Shown here in pieces: positions 22,603 through 34,600 of a DNA stretch of 64,000 nt. The stretch comes from Larimichthys crocea (lineage: Eukaryota > Chordata > Actinopteri > Sciaenidae): positions 6,034,701 to 6,098,700 of the forward strand of contig NC_040016.1 of assembly GCF_000972845.2 (NCBI RefSeq), given 5' to 3'. A program made the position numbers and the translations under genes. Each line of letters begins with the position of its first letter. The first letter of the stretch is position 1. The notes beneath the pieces are model-generated. The model was given only the letters and a program-made list of their open reading frames with translations, was not told the DNA's origin and did not search any database.

Positions 22603-23552
22603 AATGGTATGGGAAAAAAAAATACTGAAGTCTTGTCCCTCTTCCACAACTACTACTGTTTGACTTAAATTCACACGCATGAAATATTTATATTCCAGTG
22701 GGAAGCTTTCCAGAGACTCCATTTCCTCTGGTTTTGTGTTTATTACATCCAGATTAGATTCAGTGTTTTTATCAGTGTGCAGCAGTCTATAATGCACACC
22801 AAGCTGAATCAGGAGTGTTTGTGAGAATTCACCTAAGTGACAAAAATACTTTCTCGGTGCTGCAAGAAATTAAAGTTTTCCCATACACAAACCAAGGTTT
22901 ATTAATGCATAACTGAGTGTTAAGAATTTAGATGATCCAGACCATGAAGCTTACTTGACCTAAAATAGGATTTAACAGCTCTCTGAACCTCAGAAAGTGG
23001 GAGCTTTTATTACACTCCCACATTGCTGCATGTGTGTGTATCTGGAAACCCTTTACAAAAGGCACTAAAACTATAAGGCCCCTCTGAGGTTGGCTATCGC
23101 CATCCAGAATACTCCAGAAACATGGCGTATAAATCATCAGTTCATATCTGTGTTTCGCTGCTGGGGCCACCGGCTTCTGAATCTCACATCCTGGATAGAG
23201 TGCTTCCCCCCTCGAGTCTCTCACATTGATGACTCTGCGTGAAGTTAGATTTAGGATGTTACATCTGTGTACAAGAGACATTTTAAGAACCTGAGCACGA
23301 ATTTTCCTTAAACAAGTTAAACTATACTTTCTTTTCATGAAATTTGGTCCTCGAGACCCCAGGCCCTCTTTAAACATGCTAAACATTGTTTTATCAACTT
23401 ATCTTGATACCTCGATTCTTGGAAATTTTAGACTTTCTCCGAACATGAGTTGAAACTCGGCCACAAAAAACAGAAAGATGAGGACAACACAGCACTGCCC
23501 GAATATACTGATTTGTACCTAATTGTACCTAATGAAGTGGCTGGTCGGTGTA
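22603..23552 (+). repeat. 1-kb direct duplication, copy 2, ending at microsatellite and gap
   Basis: Second copy of 21446-22409, about 1.16 kb downstream, separated by about 190 bases of unique linker. It is followed by (TA)n, (GT)n and then a 10-N gap. The minus-strand 152-codon frame at 22928-23386 is open only because of indels relative to copy 1, so it is not a gene. Confidence 0.9.
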
Positions 23553-23599
23553 TATATATATATATATATATATATAGTGTGTGTGTGTGTGTGTGTGTG
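23550..23599 (+). repeat. Compound (TA)n-(GT)n microsatellite
   Basis: A TA run at 23550-23575 is followed by a GT run at 23577-23599, immediately after the duplicated block. Confidence 0.95.
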
Positions 23600-23707
23600 G
23601 TGGTGTGTGTTTTGTGTACATACAAATGCAAGAAGTAAATGAACCTTCATTCAAATTCTAATTAAAGGTGTCTATTTACTTCTTGCATGTCTATGTATAT
23701 ATATTTA

Positions 23708-23717
23708 NNNNNNNNNN
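23708..23717. other. Assembly gap (10 N) with repeated flanks
   Basis: Ten N. The phrase 'tttacttcttgcatgtctatgtata' occurs on the left (from 23676) and again immediately right of the gap. The two contig ends therefore overlap, and the true gap may be zero or negative. Confidence 1.
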
Positions 23718-26107
23718 TTTACTTCTTGCATGTCTATGTATACAATTTATGGTCTTTATTTTGTTGTCTTCACTTTTTTACAGATAAAGAAAAGTAAGAT
23801 CAGAATGCCAGATGAAGCTGATGGTTAAATAACAGTTCAATATAATATAATAAGAAGACATCTGAATTGTTGACAAAATAATAATGCAACAGTATGGAAG
23901 ATAAAATAAACAATTTTCACTATGAAGTGCATATTTTTGTACATTTTTAAAGTAATGTGGGTCACTCATAAAAATGGTTAAATTACATATGTAAATAGAA
24001 TTATACATTGTTTACTAGATTCAATGATTAGGGTGAAAAAGTTTAAACATTTAATTTAAATACTTTTTATCTGAGCTATTTTTGCTCTTTGCTGATGGAC
24101 AAAACATACATTTGTTGACATACATTCTTAATAGGTACATTCTTAATCAAGTTGCCATTAACATGGCCATTATATACAGTTGAGTCTACTGATAAAATAA
24201 GCCACAGTGTAAAACAGCTTTCCGGTATAATTCATGTCCCCAGAAGTCAAGCCAGATTAGGCCTGATTGGATCGCTCGTGCCATATGTGACCTACAATCT
24301 GTGCTCCGCTTGTACAGCAGGGCGGGAGGGTCAGCGATCTCCGTGGGCAAAGGTTGCCATGGGAACGACCTCTAGATGCTCCTCTCTCTCACTCTCTGCA
24401 GCCCTCACACATCTTAAGGCAGAATTATCCAGGATTTCTTTATGTCAGGCTCGTATTCTTCTGCTCTATTTCCTCACTCTGCTCTGCAGTTTCAGCTCCC
24501 TCTGTTTCCTCTCTCCACGCACACAGCAGCGTTTACAAGCGGAGGCACTTGGACACTTGCATGCATGCTGACACATACATGTCTAAGCAAAGCCACAAAC
24601 ACACAGGACAACACCCCCACCCCTGCAAACACACATATGGTATACACACTTACTCCTGATCAAACCAGGATGTTCAGCTGAAGGACATTTCTGTATACAG
24701 GCTTGTTAAATGACACAAACCCTTGTAGCCCAACAAAAATTTAACTCATGCATGTTACCTTTTTCTTCTCACGCTATTTTAAATACTTATATAATATGAT
24801 TTATAAAATGGCATTCTTGTTTTGGCAAATCGTCTCAGCTAAACATCATCCTTAAGCCTCCAGACAAATTCTGTTCTGTGCTGACAAATTTGTGCTCGCC
24901 TGCGAAGAAAGATTCTAGCCACAAGCTATTGGAAAGTTACCATGTCTCTTCATGCTAAAACTTCATGACTGAATTCAAAATGATCTGTGATTCATCTCTG
25001 AATTTTAAGTTGTACCATGCAAACTTTTGTTTTGCATACTGGCTTTTAGTTCAATGGGATAATTTACCCCAAGGAGAGAGCTGTTATCACAGACTTGAGG
25101 AAAGTACTTCTGTTATAATGTTCATTAGGTTAAAATTGTGAGATGCTCACAGGATAAGAAAGATAGAAGTCAGATAAAGGGGTCCCTAAGAAAAATAAAC
25201 TGAGATTATATCTGAAAAATACTCAGAAAGCAGAGAGAGATCTTGTTGCAAAGTCATTATATGGCAGTGAACACGAGAGAAAATATAATTGGATCCCTCC
25301 AGAGATTCCCAAGTCCTCTCCCTGCTTCCTCTCAGGGTTGAGGGTTAAATACAAAGGAAATACAATAAAGAGGTAATATCGCTCGGAGCAGCAACCAAGT
25401 TAAATTAACAATTTTTATGCTTTCCAGCAGTGAAAGAATCTACATCTCGAGCCTACCAAGTCATTAAATGACTGCAGGATTTTTATTAGATCTTCACTGA
25501 ACTGTGCATGTGTGAAATACCTGTACAGCAGTCTATACCTTTAGAGGCTAGTCAGTGTGTGTGAAATCACTTTCACAGCACGGCTGGTGACTCTGATGTA
25601 AAGACATACAGTGTAAGTAATATACTAATGCTACATTATCAGAAAATCTAAACCATTACTAATGACATTTGCAAACTAAAGAGGAACTTAGTGGAAATCC
25701 TAATAATCTAAACTACCCTGAACCAATTGCATGATTTCCAATCTGAACACAGAAGTTCAAAACACCAAATGCTATATAGATATAGATAGAAATACCTTCT
25801 CTAGAAGTGTGCCGCTGTAAAAAACATAAAGAAAGACGTCTGTATCGTGCAAAACTTTAACAGAATATCACTGCAGCGCAGTTACATTGTGCAGACACAA
25901 TTTTAAAGCAAAAGAAGAAAATCAACAATAACAAAGCATTTCGAAGAGTTACCCCCCTGCACACAAAGCTAAAATCACATCCATTTTAAGTGGCCAGGTA
26001 ACCTGAGTCATATATGAAAAGGTTTCACCTGTGCCTGTGCAAAAGGAGAAGTACAGCTCGTCTTTCAGGCACTGCATGGAGATAGACATGCTCGAAGGGT
26101 CAGCATG
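23718..26107. other. Unique non-coding sequence
   Basis: No exon recognised. The stretch 24235-24400 is GC-richer and carries an RFX-type X-box (see 24353-24366). The 139-codon frame at 24152-24571 has no recognisable domain. Confidence 0.35.
24353..24366 (+). promoter_or_regulatory. RFX-type X-box GTTGCCATGGGAAC
   Basis: This is a 14-base near-perfect match to the inverted-repeat binding site of RFX winged-helix factors (GTTGCCATGGNAAC), which drive ciliary and neural genes. It lies in a GC-richer island inside otherwise bland sequence. Whether it is used is unknown. Confidence 0.45.
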
Positions 26108-26252
26108 TCAGCGGGCTTTGTGCGCCCTCAGGAAGGAGGCAGTTCTCTGGAACTCGTTGGCACAATAAAATTTGTAGAAGGAATCAAGTTGCTGTCTTAA
26201 ACCCTTTTTTTCTTTCAGTGAAATCTGAAAGACTTCGAATCCCTTCAAAGGT
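26108..26252 (-). CDS. Candidate minus-strand terminal exon, unrecognised protein
   Basis: Read leftwards, an acceptor (tgttttttttctcatatcag) ends at 26253 and a frame of 47 codons then runs to TGA at 26110-26108. It includes PLKGFEVFQ, LRQQLDSFYKFYC and ends FLRAHKAR. The composition is charged and helix-prone, and looks coding. It starts with one base completing a codon, which is compatible with the possible exon at 26639-26679. No nearby AATAAA was found downstream. I do not recognise the family. It could be chance. Confidence 0.3.
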
Positions 26253-26638
26253 CTGATATGAGAAAAAAAACACATGTTTTAAAGAGTATATATATATATA
26301 TATATATGACACACTGAAGGTAAGATATTTTACCTTCAACATAAAAACTTTTAGAAAACATAACCTCTAAAAGTGACATAAGTTTAAATTAAGTTACCTC
26401 TATGCTAGTGCAACTTGTTACTACCTCAACATATATTTTTTTAAACTCTTACAGCTACTACCACTACCACATATTCACATATTCAATCATCTAATATTCA
26501 GGTTTCCAATCCAGAACTGGGAAATACCATCTCTGATTAAGAAGAATGCCAGTTGTGCTAACAATACATTAGCACTGATCAAATTCTTTCACAGATGCAT
26601 CACCATTTAATCCTTGCAAATGAACTCCTAACAGTTAC

Positions 26639-26679
26639 CTGCCAATGGGAAGCTCACACTGCCTCCTGTAAGGCTGTGA
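26639..26679 (-). CDS. Candidate minus-strand internal exon (41 bases)
   Basis: On the minus strand it is bounded by 'ctactgctacag|' and '|gtaact' after GGCAG. In the frame that joins in phase to 26108-26252 it reads SQPYRRQCELPIG. Frame agreement across the 386-base intron raises the odds that both are real, but the short length makes chance possible. A weaker upstream exon candidate lies at 27113-27143, with a strong polypyrimidine acceptor but a poor donor. Confidence 0.22.
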
Positions 26680-26717
26680 CTGTAGCAGTAGATGGGTCAA
26701 TACACTTGACACTGGGC

Positions 26718-26721
<4 letters not shown>

Positions 26722-26794
<73 letters not shown>
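26722..26794 (+). repeat. (CA)n microsatellite, about 73 bases
   Basis: An uninterrupted CA run, the longest dinucleotide repeat in the window. Confidence 0.98.
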
Positions 26795-26797
<3 letters not shown>

Positions 26798-29700
26798 GAG
26801 CTGGCACATACCTTAAGAGTTCGGAGTGAAAGGTCAGAGTTGAGACACTCAAGACAATACCAGGACTTTCTAATCCCACCTGGTTACTCATTTTAATGTT
26901 ATTCACAGCTGACTTGATCAGGGATTTCTGTTTGCCAAGCAGGTCAACATGAGTAGTGGCGGGTTTCAGAAGGCTTAACCAACAACTCTACACCAGTTCC
27001 AGTAAGCCAGTCGAGCTGGGTCACGATGAAAGAGTCTTTCCCCACAAGAAAAAGTCTAGAGTGACAGGCAAAGAAAGAGGAATCCTCTTAGTGGTAATAT
27101 CCTGTTGTGCACCTCCATCTGTTGCTCTGTGATGGCCGACAGTCTAGATGGAGAGAGAGAAGAGAAAAAAGATCACCAAATACTCCTTTTTTCTTAAATG
27201 ACGAAAGATTTGACACACGGACGGATGGACTAACTTCATATTCAAAATCCACTGCTATATTGCTTATATTTTATGTAAATGTAATTTATAGGCACAAACT
27301 GCTTACACTGCCAAAAGCATATTTGTGTACTGCTATGCACTGTCATCATTTTGAATAATAACAAATATGTTATGAATAAAACATTTGATAATTTATTTTA
27401 AGTTCTACCAACGCTTAACACAAGCAAATTTTTAAATCTGAAAATTACATAAAAAAGAAGGGACCTCATAAGTATAAATAAAATAAGGTGATTTCCTTTG
27501 CAGACTGAATCACGTCACATCTTGTTAATATTTATTTCTTATTGCTATTCACTGCTACTCACTGACGTTAGTAGATACAATATTACAATATTTTGTTTCT
27601 CGAATTGCAGTACTTGCTTTCATCTTTATTCATATTTTTGGATGGATTCTGAAATATTCTGGTGCACCGATAATCAAAAATAGTTGTTTAATCTTATTAT
27701 GTTTAAGTTTACTTGCCTGATAAGAAGGGACAATGTGACATTATAGGTATTATCATTTTTTTTTCCCTCAGTGATATATGAATTTTGTTGTAGACTGAAA
27801 GTCTGAAGATTTGATTGTGAAAGATGTTCGAGTTGTTTTTATTGTATTTTTCTCAGAGTTTACACACAGCACTCTGAATCCGGTTTATATGAATTCATGC
27901 TGTCTTGACACAATAATAATAATAATAACTCTTGAAGAGACAACTAATGAAATAATGTACAGGAGCGACAGGAGGTTTTATGAAGCTGCAGCTATACATA
28001 CATGAAGCATTACCTCTAATTTTTAAAATGAGCCTTTTCATTCAAAGAAACTCTACAAACATCCCCATCATTGTTTTATCATAGTAATTTTCTTGGGTTT
28101 CAATCAAACATTGAATGCATTTTCTCCCTAAGAGAAGGGAGTTTATCAAGCAGCTTAGCGTCTAAAGCTTCATCTTGAGATAAAGCCTGCTGCATTTCAA
28201 ATTGTGTTTAAACTCTGTACTTATCTACAACCAGAACTCAGCTGTTTCTGAACGCTGCAAGTGCAAGTTCAGTGAAGATATGAGTACTTTTTAATATTTC
28301 ATAACAGCGTTGAAGACTGTTTCTATTATAACAAGAAGACTACCCACATCATAGAAGAATGACTTAAACACATGTAGTCTGCTGCTCAGTATGTGCTTTG
28401 GGAAAATTTATCTGTGGTTCTGAAAGGCGCGGACAACAGTACGCAGCATCAACACGCAGCGGGTGATTTATGTCAACGTTTCATATCAATTAGTGGAGAG
28501 CTTAGAGGAGATGTTAGCGTCCAAAACCAAAGGCATGATTGATGACTGCCACTTTATCAAGACATTCATTTCATCATGACTGTCAGCTGAATCACATTTT
28601 ACTGGGCCTCTGTTTTATGGCAATAGTGCTTAGATTTATTATGATGATAAAAAAGTGTTGTCTGCCCTCTGACAGGCGTGCACCATTCAAACACATTTCT
28701 TTTTAACTATCATGAAAGCCAGTGGCCCACCATAAAGTAAGGAAGACACTGATTTCAGCCTTCACCTAACCTCATTTGTCAGGAAAACACAAGTTTCTGC
28801 TTGAAAACTGTGTGATTTAATTCTAAATAAGTGACTTTGGTGCTAGCATCCGCTTCCAGGTCCCAGCAGTATCGTAGTGAAAGTTCTAACAGTGTCTGTA
28901 AAATTCTCTTAACAAGAAAGTAAATTAAATCCTGCCAAGGCTTTTGGTCTATTTAATTAAAGCTGGAGCAACTTAGTGGGATTGAATTCAATTTTTGGCA
29001 GGGGTAAACCAATACGCTGGGAAGATGGCGGTAGCTGGTTGGAGTGCAGTGGGGTGAAGTAGACTATTCATGAAAGATAAGCAGTGAGCCCATATTTTTT
29101 TTTTTTTAGCTTAATCAAATACATATTTTCTTCACAGAACAACTGAGAATGTCTTTTTGTCCTCTGTGGAAAAAGTAGATAAAGTTTGTCTTGTCCGTTG
29201 AGGCAAATTAATAAATAAAAAACATTTTTAAAACCTGGATTATCAAAGTTAGCTGACTCTACGCTGTCTGTTTGTGAGAATGTGGTCTGAGCTAAGGTTA
29301 ATCCACATGCAAAAGGTCTCGTTAGATTAGAGGAGTCTGTAGCCCTTTCTCAGCAAAGGGTCAGGGATCACACACCAACTTTTTTGGAGAGCAGGCCATT
29401 TTACTTTAACTCACTTTATCCAGCTGCTGATGCCGACCGGGTGCTAGACTTCACCATAAGCCTTTTAAAGCTCAAGGTGAAATCGATTCCAGTCCAGAGC
29501 GGCCGTTTTTGAATAGCTTTAAGTTCAAGCTAAATATTACAAACGATAAGAACAGCTTATGAAGTGCAGGAACTCATTCTCACCCTTGTCTCATTCATTT
29601 CATCCTTAATGACATGAATGTGTTTGACTTTCAATTCAATGTTCAGAGTTCAGTGATGGGCTGGGCTCACATTTTTTGTTTTAATTTCAAGTTGAAACGT

Positions 29701-32700
29701 GATCAGAAATAATTTAGTTTAAAAAAACAATTTTACACTGATGTATGATTTTACTCTGTACACATCAGAGCTACTTTTTGTTTACTTCGTGAAAAGTTGT
29801 AATACCTTCATAACAACAGCTGTCTGAATAAGCAATCAATTCCAGAATACTCTAAAATACTAAATACCCCTTCAGAGGTTGTTCAGAGTTTAATTATAAT
29901 TATTTATCTCAAATGTTTCAAATATTTTATGTAATAAAATAAACAAATTATCTTTATGCCTTCTAAGTTCTGTGGATAAACAAAAGTTTCCAATTTACAA
30001 GATATCAAAAATAATATTCCCTCATTAACAAAACCTGCACTTGTTATGGAGCGTTAATAAAACAGATGACTTGAGCTTAATGCAGCAAAGTATTACTTTA
30101 ACACAGAAAATGTCCAGCGTGTTCAATAATAAGAAAACTATGAAAGTTTAGCTTTCACACTGTAGGTGGCAGTGTTGATGCAATGACACATGACACTGCT
30201 TTGAAGAGGAAAAACACTGCTCTTCATCTCTGCTGACCAAAACATTTAAAGACTTTAACTCTTTTTCGGTTCTACTGCTGGACCTGTATATTATTGATTT
30301 TGTTATTTTATGATTTATTACATTTGTTTAATTTCAATCCTTCTTTTGAACTCCTGCACTGAAGATGTGCTTTGTTTGAAGTCCAATAAGCATCAAATTA
30401 TAAAACCCTGCATATTGTATGTCTTGGTCTGAACAGCTTAATAGCCACATACATATTCATATTGACATATTTATTATTAATATATAGTTAATATTTAATT
30501 TTATGGATTAGATGTTGACTTTCAGATTAATTCAGAATAATAAGAAAAACACCATAAACCATGTTAATTCTATTTTATTATTTAGCACTTAAATGCAATA
30601 ATAATATAATCATACAACAGCTGCTATAGAAATCATTTAATTATGATTATTAAAATGATTAGTATTAATAATAACATGTCATCACACATGTATAGCAAAA
30701 ATCCAAATGAGATTATGTGTCTGATTATATCAAAATAAAATGCATCTATTTTCTCATAAATTCATGATACATTTTTAACAACATAAATATTATATAGAAA
30801 TAAAAAGTGAATAAAATTAATTACTGTAATACGTTTTTTTGATAATGCAAAATCATCACTCTAATAACAACATAACATGTCATGTAATCATTACTCTGAT
30901 TACATTTTATTTGTTAAAAGTGCACGCACACAAAAACACAAAGAACAATGATGATATGGCATTTTTAAAGATGCTATCATGCTAAATCATTTTCAAACAT
31001 GCAGCTCTGCATTACTGCTGCTGCTCCAAATAATGCCCTCACATCATGTATTTAGAGATTATACTGGCAGGCTGCAATTTTTTTTTTCTTGCATGTCACA
31101 GCTAAAATAAATTTCTCCTCGGTCCACTTTGTACGCCTTATTATGAGGTATTTTAACAGGCGATTTGTTGCATGTATTATCAGACATGTTTTGTTTTTAC
31201 AGTAGACTTCTGCAGTCGATGTTACAGTAAAACTGTGCTGTTATAGGTGCAGGACTGTATGTTTTGCTATGGTGGATTAAAGAGTCGCAGAGGAACATGA
31301 GAGGATTTATGCCATATTCAAACATCTCTGCTTTGCATTACACATATTTTATGACTATGCTGCCATTATAACATAGCGTGGCAGAAAAAGATCTCTGTGG
31401 GCAATATTAGAGGAGTATTAATATCATTTCTTCAACATCTTTCACTTCTCTTCTGGCTCAAGTCGATATTGAGCCGGTATGGAACTCATTATACTGAGGG
31501 AAAGCTGCTTTCTCAGTGCCTTGCCGTTTTGTTCCATCTGTGTTGTAGTCACCTGAACATGATCTGAAGTCAGCCAGTCAAGTGACCTGGAATCAATACA
31601 GTCAAACTCAGTGGAGGCAAATAAATCAGCCTGGCTCATTTAACCCATGAGAGTCCTGCTGCTTAGCTACGTCGGTGCGGCATGTAATAAGAAAGGCATG
31701 TTTGATGACAGATAATTTATTCTAAATTCTTGTTTCATGTCCAGCTTCGGTGACTCCATACTTTATATCATGAAGCTCTCTCCATGCAAGAGCCCCCCCG
31801 TTGTCTGCCACTTACTTCATAAAAAAAGTTGACAGTTTTGTGTACATTGGACTTTTTTTTTTCATGGTTTCTCTCCGGGTATCTTTGCATCTTAAACAAA
31901 GCATTTTTTTGACATATCTGAAATTTTTTGCAGCTGCTTCAATGCGTCCTTGTGGCATCTGTCGCCATGCCTCTCATATAAAAACCAGCCTGCTTTATTC
32001 TTTACCCATCATGGGATACTGGAATTTTACCGCCAGCTTCTGGAGCAGGAAATCAGTTTCACACTACACTCAGGAAATTTTTAAAATATGGCCATGGCTT
32101 GCAAGATGCACTATAAATTCAGATGTCGTTTTATGCCAACCATCACTGACAACTTGGACCTACTTGGAAAAGAGTAATCCTATTAAAACACCAAAAAAAA
32201 AAAAGAAAAAAGAAAAACCCATAAAAGTTAAATGTGCTATAATTATGAATATGCATATTTATTCAGTGTATAGCATTTTTATTGATTGTTGGAAAATCAT
32301 TGCCATTAAGTTGCTGCCAGGCTCCATTGTGCCAACCTAAATCAACGTAGTGCAAACACAGCTCAATTTTATTAATTTCTAAAGATTAATTGTGACATGT
32401 CTCAAAGTTGTGCCAACATCACATCAACTGATTGTGATTTTTATGATGATTCATGCACAGGAAGGAAAGTTTTGCATTCTGGAGGAAGTTACATTTCACT
32501 TTGGCTTTGGTTCTTTGGCTTTGTTATTGGAATATAACTGCTGCTCAGGTCTACCTAATTGACAACTAGGCCTGTTCAATCACATGATGCATTCCTTGCG
32601 ATGCATGAATGATGCTGGTCTGAGTTTAGCTACAAGATGTCGAATAAATCTAATAACAAACTATATTTCTAAAGCACCTGCAGTTTGACTCATCACATTA

Positions 32701-33687
32701 ATATGAAATTCATCATGTAGCACTCTTACATATGCTAATGTCAGCATTGTTTACTGCACAAAAAAGAATCAATGCAGTCAATACTTATTAAATACCCATT
32801 CACTGTTGGATTGATTTTCATGTTATGAATAGAAATCCTTCTCAGATGTAAAACCTTTAGTGCACCACTTAAGTGACAGCATGCATGAGGGTTTATTTTT
32901 TTATTTATTGTATCTTGCCAAGTCATTAAGTTGATCTAACAATTCTTCTGAATCACTCACAGTTTTGAAGTGAGTGGGGAAATTTTTATATTCAGGATGA
33001 ATTGTAAACCCTTTGTCAGATTACACATTGATACCAGATTGTACTATTTTATTAGACTGTACTATTTTATAGCAGGCCATAACCATGACATAGTTATAAC
33101 ATAACATCGTTTGTGTGTTATTTTCTTTTGGAGAGGACTCTTTGTGCAAGCCCTGAGCTTGTGAAAAAGGAGAAGTAGTAATTATATACACATATTGTGA
33201 TTTCTCAAGTACATATTACATGTATATCATAGCCTACATTGCCTTTATTACGCATGTATATCATATCTTACATGCAATTACACGTATGTTCTGTTGCTAC
33301 TGACTGATGGAGTTGTTTCATTCAAAACGACAAAATAAATAAAGTCTTAACTCACATTATCTATGTTAAAATGTGGACCATATAAATTATTCTGATAGGT
33401 ACATGAATCAATCAAGAAACATCCAATTGGTTAAAAATGCAGAAAACTAATAATAATAATATTTTATTAGGGTATATAATTTTAATTTGAATATCAATAT
33501 TTGCACACTGTCATTTTTTCTTTTCTTTTTTTACAGCTAAGCATAAATTTTCCCAGTGAGTGAGAAAGAGAGAAAATAAAACACTCATACGGCTGGTGGA
33601 ATGCTTAGTGGAAAACTATAAAGTTGGGAAAGAAATGAAACTGTAAATGTTGGAGGTACAAAATGGAAAAGAAAATGTTGAACTTAC
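26795..33687. other. Non-coding sequence, AT-rich core at 30.4-31.0 kb
   Basis: No exon was recognised with confidence. The longest plus-strand frame (31801-32340, 179 codons) ends in poly-Lys from an A-rich tract and has no domain. If a divergent minus-strand gene starts at 33759, this interval would be its intron(s). Confidence 0.35.
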
Positions 33688-33759
33688 TTTAATTGTTCTC
33701 CCGTGTTCGTCACCTGTTACAGCGCCAGTAAGTCCCATAATAGCCCATAGGAGTCTCAT
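33688..33759 (-). CDS. First coding exon (signal peptide) of a divergent minus-strand gene, candidate
   Basis: On the minus strand, ATG at 33759-33757 opens MRLLWAIMGLTGAVTG followed by DEHGRTIK, and ends at a consensus donor (AAA|gtaagt) in phase 0. An in-frame TAA precedes the ATG by eight codons, so the start is well defined, and the -3 base is A. The hydrophobic core followed by small residues fits a signal peptide cleaved near TGAVTG. It lies 557 bases from the plus-strand start, within CpG-enriched sequence. No downstream exon can be assigned with confidence; the candidates near 26 kb are possible. The family was not recognised. Confidence 0.4.
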
Positions 33760-34316
33760 AGTGGAACCCCGCAGACACGTTTAAGCCTTGTCTGATAAAA
33801 GAATAACCGGTATTTCCATTTTCGAGCGGTGTGACAGTGAGAATCACTTGCTCCATCTTTTATAAATGCCCCACATGGTCCCAAAACACTTAATTATCGC
33901 TAGGTAAGGCACTGTGGACTGTCCTCCTCCGGATGATTGACAGCGGGGAAAATTGAAGTGGCTTCAAAGGGGATGTAAACTCCTTTTTGACGTGCGGCTT
34001 TATCGATAATTCATATATTATAAACCTTCTCTCATTAATTATACACATAACGTTAGTTAGTCTATGTTACATATGGGGGTAAGTGGGTTAATGTTTCGCT
34101 AAAACAGGTCGCTGTGTTTCTGTGTTGCTCGGTGCTCCCCTCCGTCTGTCGTTTTTTTGGTTTCGCCCAAACTTGGTTCAGATTTGAGTTGGTTTCTCTG
34201 CTATCTGGCATCGCTCTATTGGAGGTGAAGGACCGCCTGTCCCCTCTCTGCCTTTGCTGTCAATGGCTATCGGGACGTATTTCATTTGAATGTCTGGGCG
34301 ATATAAGTAACCAATA
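33760..34316. promoter_or_regulatory. Putative bidirectional promoter, CpG-enriched
   Basis: The interval between two outward-facing signal-peptide exons is clearly richer in CpG than the surrounding AT-rich sequence. It contains TATAAA at 33861-33866 on the plus strand, a PBX/MEIS-type TGATTGACAG at 33934-33943, and an ATCGAT element near 33991. Both 5' UTRs must lie here. This is inferred from position and composition only. Confidence 0.5.
33934..33943 (+). promoter_or_regulatory. PBX-MEIS/PREP-type site TGATTGACAG
   Basis: An exact match to the composite TALE homeodomain site TGATTGACAG, in the middle of the putative shared promoter. This class of site is common in developmental and neural promoters. 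Confidence 0.4.
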
Positions 34317-34368
34317 ATGGATATTTTATGGATATTATGGACCATACCGGCCGTAATAGCTGTTGAAG
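34317..34368 (+). CDS. First coding exon of a secreted or membrane protein (signal peptide)
   Basis: ATG at 34317 has a strong context (A at -3, G at +4) and is preceded by an in-frame TAA at 34308-34310. It encodes MDILWILWTIPAVIAVE, a compact signal peptide with a likely cleavage after VIA, and ends in phase 1 at an excellent donor (GAAG|gtaagc). The phase fits the exon at 34524-34600. The product is secreted or a cell-surface receptor. Confidence 0.65.
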
Positions 34369-34523
34369 GTAAGCTACTGTTTGAATTAATGGTTAAAGCC
34401 GCATCCCCCGTGCCGACTTTGAGTTTAAGACAAAGCGCGTGAATGAACCTTTGCACATTTTAATCACTTTTCACTTATTTCCATTAATATATCGCACCCT
34501 TTTGTTTATTCGTGTTTAAATAG

Positions 34524-34600
34524 AGCTTAGAGTCAGCTCAAAACAGCAGGCAAATGATGATGGTGGGACCCAGAAACATGCTCCACCAGCATCTCCGCAG
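34524..34600 (+). CDS. Second coding exon of the same gene, polar linker; NETO-type receptor possible
   Basis: A strong acceptor (cccttttgtttattcgtgtttaaatag) and a consensus donor (ctccgcag|gtatac) bound a 77-base exon. Joined to the phase-1 end of the first exon it is open throughout: ELRVSSKQQANDDGG, then TQKHAPPASPQ, ending in phase 0. In NETO1/NETO2 the signal peptide is likewise followed by a short polar linker ending in Gln just before the first CUB domain; NETO2's linker ends, as I remember it, KHIPATQ. The likeness is short and only suggestive. No CUB exon was found to the right, so the next intron would exceed 29 kb. Other receptors with a phase-1 signal-peptide intron remain possible. 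Confidence 0.5.

Noticed and set aside
22928..23386. 152-codon minus-strand open frame
   Set aside because: It lies in copy 2 of the 1-kb duplication and is broken in copy 1 by small indels, so it is not conserved even within the window.
31442..31639. 65-codon minus-strand frame considered as an exon of the divergent gene
   Set aside because: Acceptor and donor matches are weak and no phase-consistent link to 33688 or 27143 could be made.
31801..32340. 179-codon plus-strand open frame
   Set aside because: Composition is not protein-like; it includes a poly-Lys stretch from an A-rich tract, no domain, and no splice support. In AT-rich DNA of this length one such frame is expected.
34317..34368. 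First reading as exon 1 of an EphB receptor
   Set aside because: The signal peptide and phase-1 donor fit EphB genes, but the phase-compatible exon 155 bases downstream does not encode the conserved ligand-binding-domain start expected there.
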